64,000 nucleotides of DNA. Source: Nipponacmea schrenckii (Eukaryota; Mollusca; Gastropoda; Lottiidae). The notes under the pieces are model-generated. The model saw only the letters and a list, made by a program, of their open reading frames with translations. It was not told the origin of the DNA and did no database searches. Each line of letters opens with the position of its first letter. The first letter of the stretch is position 1. Both the position numbers and the translations under genes were made by a program. Where the stretch lies: NCBI GenBank assembly GCA_030562195.1, contig JAUJPP010000003.1, positions 35,098,602 to 35,162,601 of the forward strand, in the 5' to 3' direction. Of the stretch, positions 15,401 to 27,400 are shown piece by piece.

Positions 15401-18400
15401 GGTAACTTTGTCGTTTCGCCATTGAACTCAAACTATTGGTTGACTTCGGTAGGAGATTAATAACTTTCGATTTTCCAGAATAAAACCGCTGCCTTCTAGT
15501 GTCAAAACGGAAAGCAGACGTGTAAACAAACAAATTTCATTACCTCCCTTAGATATGACTACACACACTACAAACTTGTGGACATAATATTAATGTCGGG
15601 AAAAAATTCCCTCTAGCACCTGTTCACCATAACGTTAGCCTAATTTAACGTTTCGCCATTGAACTCTTAAAATATATCGATTGACTTCAAAGATCAATTA
15701 CTTTCGATTTAACAGAATCCAAAACCGAAGATAGACATGTAAACAAACCATTGCGACACCTATTTCATTACCTCTCTTAGATATGACTACACACACTACA
15801 AACAAGTTGACGTTATATAAATGTCGAAAACTTTCGACACTTGGCATTGTAACGTAAAAACCCGTTGTCGATAACTTTCGACGGCTGGCAGCGAAAGGGT
15901 TAAGATCAGATAAAAACTGTAGCCTCTATCGTGGATACAACAAATGGACGGACGGACGAACGGACAGACAGGGGCGACGGCAATATACGTCCACACGTCC
16001 ATGTAGGCGTATAAAAATATGTGCCTGTGGGAACATGACTAAAAGTTCAACATAAATGTTAACAGGGACAGACTTGCTGATTTTTCTTTAGAATATAATG
16101 TAAATAGTTTTCAGAAGTTATAGAAGCATACAAAAATCACATTATACATGTACCATGAACAATTCTGGTTTCTGAAACTAATGCATGGTTGGTCAAACTA
16201 TGGCAAACTTTAAATCAAAACACCCAGACCAAATCAGCTATATAGATTTTATATAGAGTTAAACAATCCAGTACAAAGGAAGTTGAAATGAGGCCCTGCT
16301 GTACTAGTATCCCTCACAAAGTCAACTTTTTAAAATTAAAGAAATTACCTCATAGAATTGGATAACTTAAAACAAGTTAAATCCTCTAGAATTGTTAAAG
16401 TCCATGGTTTATAATATTCATCAAATTCATTCACCCTCTCATCATCTAGAGTAGTTCGACATACTGATAAACATTCTTTCTTCATTTCTGTAACAATATT
16501 AATATACAATTTGCTCTGAGTAATGCGACAACCTGAGTAATTACACTTTCTGAGTAATCTGAAATCTAAGTAATCTGACATCTTGGTAAAACCACGTCTG
16601 AGTAATCTAACATCTGAGTAATCCAACATTCTGAGCAATCCGACATCTGAGTAAACCGACATGCTAGTACTGATACATCTCTGTATATGAAACTGCAACA
16701 ACTTTCAAAATAGCTGTCAGAGGCCAATAAGAGGTAGATATTTCCGACTAGACATGTATTGATATGAAATCAAGTTACTGTAAGAAAATGGAATGGTAGA
16801 TTTTTCCACATATTGAGCAAAAACTTCCAGGCTAGAAACTAAGCGCTTAACAGCCACAATCGTCACTTATGTAGACATTCAAAATGGGTTATAAGACTGA
16901 AGTTTTGTGTCCTCGTTGATGAAGGAATTGTCAGGATTAAATCTCAAGAACCATGTTCCTTACCTTCATCAGCAGAGAATGGCATATGTCGGATTACACA
17001 ATCATCCCACCATTGAGAATATCTGAAACCCAAATAAACCAACAAGATTTAGATCATAGTAAAGTGAATGTAAAAAGTTAACAAATATAATCAATTATCA
17101 AATTGCAGGTATCCATAACTCTTTTCAAAATGATAATCTTGTGTCCAGTGAGTCTACAATGCGATAAAGTAAGCAAGTAATTATTTACATGAAGTATTTA
17201 CAGCTGCAGTCATTATGTTACCAGATGAAAATGGACAGTTTCAGCTATTGCTGTTACTTACAATTTTCTGGTGTTCCCCAGTAATTTGGTACAGTTGTTA
17301 TTATGTAAATAATAATCAGTGGTCAGTTCCCATATATTAGCTTTATCTTCTTGTGGTACAAATATACCCAGAAATAGATTGATAGCCTGTTGTTTCTCTA
17401 AATCTACAACATAGTTTAAAAGAACCAAATGAAATGAAAGGCATGGACTTTTACATCTTCTGCATATAATGGGCTAATGGCGACATGCAGTGTGCAATGA
17501 GAGAAATTTTGTGGATTTCCAATTCGAGGGATCTTTAACGTGCATAGCCTGCAGCACACAGGGCCTCGATTTATTGTCCAATCCCAACTATGAGACATCT
17601 TTGCCATGTCAGCCTCTTCAACATGTATCACTGACAGAGAGAAGCTGGGTTGAAGAATACGAAATTTCATCTCATACTTTATTGAGATTGAACCCTGGAC
17701 GCTTAGGTTAGAGAGCAAACACCTGATTCAATGAGCCACAGCAACTCCCTTCAAAGAACCAAATGTAATTCTGCGATAATAGAACCTCCATTAAGGAAGT
17801 TCATCGAAAAAATAATTTTCTAAATATGTGCCCATATGAAAAGTTCTTGTATTAAATGACTTAATTATGTTTTACAGTGTAAAATTTACACGCCTAGGGT
17901 ATATTATGGCTTGAAATGATGTTTCTTTCTCTATTAACAATGCCTTAAATGTATTTCAAAATGACTATGCATCTGCATTTGAGAGACCAAAGTAAATGTA
18001 TCTATCTCAATCAAACTACTGTTTGTGTAATTCAAAATAATATCCTAACTAAAAGTTTTGCATGTCTATTTCAAATGCTTTTTGTACCTATTAAACTATA
18101 CCACTTCTTGCAAATCAAAGGATTTAATTATTTTATCATGTAAACAAACATGTCTTTATATATCAATCTACCTGAGAAAGCATTGCTATAATATCTTGAC
18201 AATGTTTGCATGATATCTCTAGAATGTTCTGTCCACGGAGCTATTTTACGATAACCTTTAATACGGTGTACTAACTGTGAGCCACCATATTGTAACGCTA
18301 CTGTATCACCATGATCTTCATATAACATTTCTAACATTCTGTAACACAAGGGAGATAGATATAAATATTACACTTATGGTATAAATGGTATATCTTCAAA

Positions 18401-21400
18401 TGGTATATCTATGGGTTTCTATAGCACAGCGGTTAGAGAGTTGGTTCTTAACGTCATTTGCTTGGATACATGAAAAATGTCGGACGTGAGTTCTAATCTC
18501 GATTGGTGTGTGAATTTTCGATGACCTTGAATAAGTCATCTTCACTCATAATCCCAGTCCACCCAGCTGTAAATGGGTACTTATAATCTGGGAAAGATCA
18601 ATGCCAAGGACTAGCTGGTAGAAAGAATCCCTGTCACGGTGGACTTGTGAACCTAAGTTGTTATCCTTGTAAAATATAGTTGTTTCTTTTTTTTTCTTTC
18701 TTTCTTAGGGTATTAAAAGTAAAATTAATTTTTTTTTTTTTCAACATCAGCTATGATCAATTTGCAATTTCACTAACAAAAATTTATTTTTCATTTTTAA
18801 CCTTACCTTACACAATCTGTATCAAAGTCTAATTCTGTTTCTTCTATCACTCCTAATGAATATAACTAGAAAAACAAAGACACCAATACTTTATCAAACC
18901 AAAACCTAAACATTTTGGTATCTACAAGTACTGGGAGAGTGTGGTCCAAAAGTGTGGTCAGCTGAAATAGGGTCAGAAAAACTAAGGCCCTGTTCTATGT
19001 CAGGCGTCAAACGGAAAAGGACATATTCAAGTACATTGTACTTCAAATCCACCAAACATTGATGCTGAGGCATCACTCCTCGTTTTATTTTATTCATATC
19101 ACACGACCCTTGATCTTTGGGTGCACACAAATTTTTTGATGGCCAACAACAGATTAGTTTTGTGAAAAAGTTTTTCTTAATTAAAATGACCCTTCACCTT
19201 TGGCGATGAAGAAAAATAACCACACAATAGATCCTTCATGTAGTTTTTCTGTCCAATGAGAGAATGAGGGGGGGGGGGGGAACTGAAATCTATGCAATTA
19301 ATCAAACTACAGAAAAGGAGACAGCTAGGATATACAACATATCATTAATAAATATGGCAATACAATATTAGCTACAATACAAGACCCGCTGAAGGTCCTG
19401 ACACAGTCTAAAATTTACCTGATAAGCAAGAGCACATTTCCCAACAGCAAATTGCGCAGTATTAGTTCTATCTAAACAATCTACACAGTTAGTTCTTACT
19501 GCTCCATTCTGTCGACATCCATTTACTGTCCATTTATCATTTAAACTTTTTAATCTACAAAATATATCATGAAGTTTCACCAGTAGTAAAAAAAGACATG
19601 TTAGATAGTATCTGTAAACTCAAGACATTCCTGATAGACACTTACAGACCTCAAGTTTTGTTGTGGCTTATTTCACTGGAATTATGATGCTGGGTCAATG
19701 TTAACGTAAAATAGGGATTAGGGCAAGCATCAGAGAAATTAACTGCGTTTTCCACTTGGGACAAAAAGCCTGTTTCAAGCTAGCTTTTGTGTGTTTCCAC
19801 TAGTTACATTGCCATACTGTTATGATTCTGGAACCGAAATCCTTCCTTGTTACCTACGGCAATTTATCAGGGGGCCAAATGAAAGCTAGCTTCAAAGCCA
19901 TCTTTTTAAATACAGTAGAAATGCAACAAGCTAGCTTTTTCTCGTTCGGCAATAGAGAAGTACATGTACTAGTTTTATGGTTGCAAAGGCAACATCCGTA
20001 GTCTTGTACATCACGAGATGTCAATTACAATGTGCGACTTTTTAATCAAGACTAAAATGGTTCAGGAACAGTGTGATCGTCAATAAAGCTGGCTTTAAAG
20101 CTAGCTTTACTTCACATTTCAAAGTGGAAACGCAGCTATTTTACAGCAGTCCACATGGACTACTTGTTTAAAAATTTGGCTCAGGTTTAAAGAGCTATTT
20201 TCCCGAATAGTCTGCATGAAAATGGAACTTAAAAATTTGGCTCAGGTTTAAAGAGCTATTTTCCAGAATAGTCTGCATGAAAATGGAACTTATTATCATA
20301 CAAGGCAAACATTTAAAATATTGCTGTTAAGATGCAAAATTGTTCTTTATAAATGTACACAAAAAAATAATTGGGCTTAATTCTTTCTGGCTTTAAGTAA
20401 CGAAGGCAAAAAAATCACATACTGGATAAGTATCAGCATGACAAGAGTTTCCGACAGTTTTAAAGTTAAATTGAAAACATTTTAGAGTTATCTACCTTTC
20501 ATCATGTATGATGCTACCATTAGAACCTGGTGGTAAATGAAGATAGAAGCCTGTTTGTTTTATACAGTATTTAGCTATCTTAGCTAATCGGACTAGAACA
20601 TCACCATTTTTCCTGAAAGAAGCATCCAGAAGTTACATCTAAAGTTAAGAAAATCTGAACATGTTATTTGTCTTTATATGACACTCATAGTTCCCATCAA
20701 AAAAGCCAGCTACTACAAACAGTTTTCTTTGACGATTTTACAACACAAACATATGAGCTTTACTTTATTTATAATTAACTTGTGTTTGCAGAAGGAGATA
20801 AACTTGAGTTTACTAAACTCTTGGTAAAAGAGTTTGCTAACCATTTACTAACATGTGTGAACAGTAGAAGATGAGCTACAAATCAACTTGTGTAAGCAGT
20901 AGGAGATGAACTTCAGTTGACTAACCTTATACCATTTAAACACCTGTGTCAGCAGCAGGAGATAAGCTTGACTTTACTAACCTTTTATACTTTATTAACA
21001 TGTGTCAGCAGCAGGAGATAAGCTTGAGTGTACTAACCTTTTATAATTTATTAACATGTGTCAGCAGCAGGAGATAAGCTTGAGTGTACTAACCTTTTAT
21101 AATTTATTAACATGTGTCAGCAGCAGGAGATAAGCTTGAGTGTACTAACCTTTTACAATTCATTAACATGTGTCAGAAGCAGGAGATAAGCTTATGTGTA
21201 CTAACCTTTTACAATTTATTAACATGTGTCAGCAGCAGGAGATAAGCTTGAGTGTACTAACCTTTTATAATTTATTAATATGTGTCAGCAGCAGGAGATA
21301 AGCTTGAGTGTGCTAACCTTTTATAATTTATTAACATGTGTCAGAAGCAGCAGATAAGCTTGAGTGTACTAACCTTTTACAATTTATTAACATGTGTCAG

Positions 21401-24400
21401 CAGCAGGAGATAAGCTTGAGTGTACTAACCTTTTATAATTTATTAACATGTGTCAGCAGCAGGAGATAAGCTTGAGTGTTCTAGCCTTTTACAACTTATT
21501 AACATGTGTCAGCAGCAGGAGATGAGCTTGAGTTTACTAACCTTTAACAATTTATTAACATGTGTCAGCAGTAGGAAATGAGCTTGGGAGTTCTAACCTT
21601 TAACAATTTATTAAATTGTGTCAGCAGCATAAGATGAGCTTGAGTTTACTAACCTTTTACAATTTATCAAATTGTGTCAGCAGAAGATGAGCTTGGGTTT
21701 ATTAACCTTTTACAATTTATAAACATGTATCAGCAGGAAATGAACTTCACTTTACTAACCTTTAACAATTAATCAACATGTGTCAGCAGCAGGAGATGAA
21801 CTTGAGTTAACTAACCTTTTACTAACATGTGCCATATCAAATCCAATATACTGTAAACAATACTGTGGTGGTAAAAACTGATTTAAATATTTGATTGTTT
21901 CCCTTAATTCTTCCTTTAATATACTTTCATGTGCTCTCTTTTCTCTTCTCTGTAATTGAAATCAAACTATGTTCCATTATATGATTATGGATTTGTCTTA
22001 CTGACAGGCATCTGATTGGGCCAATAAAGATGAACAACATCATGTAGTCTGCAATGAGGGGCATTTTAATAACTCAACACAATTATTAGTCATTTTCTTT
22101 GATAAGGGATTTTTTAGCACAATCAGACGTACACTTATACACTTTTACAGCTCCTCTAACCCACTTCACTGATGGGCAAAAAATCTGTAATATGAGTTGA
22201 GATTATTTTGAAATAACTTCCACTGAACTTGGCCTGCTGTCATCTATTTTTACCTTGACTAGATTTAGAACTATAATTGGTGCTCCATATCTCCTTAATA
22301 ATCCATTAAAATGTAAACCAGCTACTTCAGCATATGGATCTCGTTTATCCACTAAAATAAAATTACATTTTCCATAATACTATGAAAGGTAAAGTCAAAA
22401 CTAACTAATGATTACTTCAAGAATATATGTCAAGCTCACTCAAAGCATTTTATCACCCTAATAAAGATATTATTATTATTATCATAATTAAGACCATGTT
22501 GAGGTAAACCTAATTAGTGCAATGTCAAGTTCAGTTAAGGCAATGTCGATTTAAAGTGAATACAGGCCTTTTTTAGTCTATTCAAAGATAAATACCAGTC
22601 AAAGTCAGCAATATAAAGTAATATGAAGCCTAATCGACTAATTTAATGTTAAGCCTATTTCAAAAACCGAGTAAGCTTCAGCATTGCGGAAATACGCGAG
22701 GGAATATAACAAGGAACACAAAGAAATATAACAAGGAACAGAAGGGAATAAATTATGGTATAACTATGGAAGACAATCTCTGCCATAATTAATCATTCTT
22801 AATGCTTAATTCGGTGATAAACATTAGTACAGTAAAATCAACATTTGTACGCTTAATTTGACATTCGTTCACTAAATTCATAATTTGTTGTTAAAAATTT
22901 ATCATTCGAATAAAGAATATTACTGAACAAATTAACGATAAAGCCGAACTAATATTGCCCACTTCATAACGCCAAATGAAGTTTACCGAACAAATGTTGA
23001 AAAACATTTCTCGCATTTCATGAGAAAATTATCATTATGACGACAAGTGGCGCTGCTCAATTTGAGTTAGGGCTTCGTTCCTATTTATTAAGTCAATTTT
23101 TATGGCCGGCCAGTGGCTGTTTACAAAGTAAAGAATCTTATTATGAATTTCAATTTGATAAAAAGCGAAGATTTTAATCAAACTCTTGGTACTCTTTATT
23201 CATTGGAATGTGAGATTTTGAGATAAATATGGTGCCTATACCATGAAATGTTTTCAAAATGGCAAATTTTTGTACAGTCCACAGTGATGGTGGTGGGACA
23301 GATAATTTGATGGAATTTGCAAAATCCAAACCACATGGTTTCTTCAGACGTGTGAATATATCTAAAATTCCAATATAATAGTATTTTCATGCCAAGTTCA
23401 GTTACTGGCCAGATAAAGATGAAGACTTGTTATGGCTCGTCGTCAATTTTTAACAGTCTACGCTGATGGTGGTGGGGCATAAAGGTCAGAAGCCACTTTT
23501 TGGTTGGGATTCTGCCAATTCAAAATTTATTCCCCACCACCATCAGCGTGGACTTTTCAAACAAAGGTCATTTTTCAAAAAGAGTCATGAAGAGTCTTTA
23601 TCACTGACTGGCCAGTCGCTAAATTTGGCATGAAAATACCATTTCATTGGAATTTTTTGGAAGGCACCACATGTGGTAGGGATTCTACCAATTCCATCAT
23701 CAAAACTTATGCCCCACCACCATCAGCGTGGACTGAGAAAAAATTGGCCATATTTTATCAATTGACTGGCCAGTCACTACGTTTGGCATGAAAATTCCAT
23801 TACATTGGAATTATTTGATTTATTCCCAGGTCTGAAGGCACCGTGTGGTTAGGATTCTGCCAATTCCATCAAAATTTATGCCCGACCACCATCACCGTGG
23901 CCTGTTAAAAAATTGTCCATTTTTCAAAAATTGGCCATGAAGAGTCTTCATCACTGACTGACCAGTCATTAGGTTTGGCATGAAAATACCATTTCTTTGG
24001 AATTTTGGGGATATTCACAGGTCTGAAGGCGCCATGTGGTTGGGATTCTGCCAATTCCATCAAAACATAGCCCACCACCATCAGAGAGGACTATTCAAAA
24101 ATTGGCTATTTTTCTAAGATTGGCCATGACGAGTCTTCGTCTCGAACTGGCCAGTAACTAAGCTAGTCATGAAAATACTTTTATTTTGGAATTTTCGATA
24201 TCTTCAAAGGTGTGAAGAAACCATGTAGTTGGGATTTTGCCAATTCCATCAAAATATCTGTCTCACAACCATCACTGTGGACTGTACAAAAATTGGCCAT
24301 TTTTCAAAACATTTCCTGGTATAGGCACCATATTTATCTCAAAATCTTACATTCCAATGAATAAAGAGAAACAAGAGTTTGATTAAAAACTTCGCTTTTT

Positions 24401-27400
24401 ATCATAAAATTGGAATTCATAATAAGATTCTTTACTTCGTACACAGCCACTGGCCGTCCATAAAAATTGGCGAAACAAATAGGAACGAAGCCCTAACTAA
24501 AATTGAGCAGCGCCACATGTCGTCATAATGATATCGTTCTCATGAAATGCGAGAAATGTTTTTCAACATTTGTTCGGTAAACTTCATTCGGCGTTATGAA
24601 ATGGGCAATATTAGTTCGGCTTTATCGTTAATTTGTTCAGTAATTTTCTTTATTCGAATGATAAATTTTTAATAACAAATTATGAATTTAGTGAACAAAT
24701 GTCAAATTAAGCGTACAAATGTTAATTTTACTGTACTAATGATTAACACTGAATTAAGCATTAAGAATGATTAATTATGGCAGGGATTGTCTTCCATATA
24801 TAACACACTTCTTTGATAACAAAGTACATAACGTTTCAACACAATTTACCTTGTTATTAAAGAAGTGTGTTATACCATAATTTATTCCCTTCTGTTCCTT
24901 GTTATATTTTTTATCCTCAACTTCTAAATGTCGTTCAAATCCAATCAAGGAAATGTTATACATATTTAAGGAATGTCAAAGGTGCACCACTTACTTAAAA
25001 TTGCAGGTTTTGGTACCATCTTGACAACATCTTGAGACCAACTTAAAGGTACTGATCCACGTACTTGGGTAAATGAAGAAATATATCCTTTATCAAGAAA
25101 GGTTCTTGATCCATCATGTACTATCTGTTCTGTTTCTATTTCATTTGCCACAGCTCCCTGAAATATCAAACAATCTACAGTAAACCACACTTCAGAACTA
25201 GCTGTCCTGGAAGGAACAAGAGGTGAAATCAAATCTTCTGTACAATAAAACCAGGGAGTAGTATTCCATCAAATAGTGTTAAGCTACTTGAGATGTTAAT
25301 GTTAAACTATGAATGTATTAGAATTATCTGCAGGTGGTAAACAAAGATTTTATTTAACAATAAATGTAATAAGCTGATCCTGAACATAATGGTGTATAAC
25401 AATCAGCTAAGATCATTCAAAGCAAGTAGAATTATCCACAGAAAAAAAAAAATTGAAACGAAGAATCTTGATCTGAATTTTTATCAAATTGATAGCTTTC
25501 TGGTTGATTGTCCCTTAAATATCAGAAGTTGTTGCCTCACACCAAATTTTATTTAAATCCTAAATAAACTGTAGTCTCTATTGTGTTTACAAGCCAATTT
25601 TGTTTGGTTCATTGAATAAAATGATCATATAAATGATCAAACCAAATTTCATTTAAATCTGATTAAAACTGTAGTCTCTATTGTGTTCACAAGCTAATTG
25701 TGGACAGACCAACGGACAGGCAGGGGTAACGACAATATACGACCACATAATAATGTCTAATGTCTGTTTAAATTCAAGCAATAACCCTTACCTTGCAGTT
25801 GGATCCTCTTTTCAGAAATCTGGTTCCAGCATATTGATTAGATCGCCTTCCTATCAATGTTATATAGATAGGTTTACCATAAACATCTAATTCTAGGCAA
25901 GTGTTGAGGAAAAGAGTTGAATCAACTTGTAGCAGGGGTTTGTTATTTAAACAAGATAAGATAAATTTCCCTGAGGTTTGGGAGTTAGTTGAAGAAGCTA
26001 AATGCGTCAAATATAACAAAAATAACAAAGAAGCAGGAAATTTGATTTTAGATTTAAAACTAAAAGTTAAAAATTTAACTGAGATTTGAGAAATAGTTGT
26101 ATAATGCTTCAAATATAACAACGATTATAAAGAAGCAGCAAATTTCAGTAAAGATTTGAAACCTGCAAAGGTTTTGTAGAAGCTTCAAATTTAACTGATT
26201 TTTTTAAAAGCTAAGAAATTTCCCTGATTTTGTTTAAAGCTTCAATGATTTTGTTCAAAAGATAAAAATTGCACTGATTTTGTTCAGAAGATAAAAATTT
26301 CACTGATTTTGTTTAAAAAGCTAAAAATTTCACTGATTTTGTTTAAAAGCAAGAAATTTTACTGATTTTGTTCAAAAGATAAAAATTTCACTGATTTTGT
26401 TCAAAAGCAAGATATTTCAATGATTTTGTTCAGAAGATAAAAATTTAACTGATTCTGTTTAAAAGCTAAACATTTCACTGATTTTGTTTAAAAGCAAGAA
26501 ATTTTACTGATTTAGTTTAAATGCAAGAAATTGTACTGCAATAAATTTTACTGATTTAGTTGAACTGCATGAAATTTTACTGATTTTGTTTAAAAGCAAG
26601 AAATTTTACTGATTTAGTTTAAATGCAAGAAATTTTACTGATTTAGTTTAAATGGAAGAAATTTTACTGATTTAGTTTAAATGGAAGAAATTTTACTGAT
26701 TTAGTTTAAATGCAAGAAATTTTACTGATTTAGTTTAAATGGAAGAAATTTTACTGATTTAGTTTAAATGGAAGAAATTTTACTGATTTAGTTTAAATGG
26801 AAGAAATTTTACTGATTTAGTTTAAATGGAAGAAATTTTACTGATTTAGTTTAAATGGAAGAAATTTTACTGATTTAGTTTAAATGGAAGAAATTTTACT
26901 GATTTATTTTCAAAAGTGAATTCCAGTGAGATTTTAAATCAAGACGGATAATTTGAACAAAACTGAGGTTTAGCCGACTCTGCAAAATGTCAGCATAAAA
27001 ATTTCAGATTTTACAAAAGCTATACATGTACTATATATATATTATTCAAAAAGATACTGCATTGTCCAATAAAACCATGAGTTATAAATAGCACCCAATC
27101 AGTATGAACCACATCCCAGTAACCTTTCAACAAATGGCGGTTCCATACAAACTTCCACGAGGGCTGTCCTCTAACACCAATAACTAGAAGCAAATACAAA
27201 CATTTTAAATAATATCTCTGGAAAAATTTTTTTCTAGTACCCACAGTCTGCTAAACTAATCAGTAATAGTGTTCACAGCTCACTGTAAAAAAAACAGCCT
27301 TCAAATCCATGTGTATCCAGAATTATCTGTGTTCAGAAGTATAAATGAGGACTTGTCTTTCTTTGATACTCTGCCATTTATAGAAAAGGTTGTTCATGGT

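Noticed and set aside
25901..26121. Open frames on both strands extending FIG4 exon 7 (115 codons on the minus strand).
   Set aside because: Only 25792-25892 matches FIG4; the rest is intron before a GCCTAG acceptor and the start of the 29-bp array.
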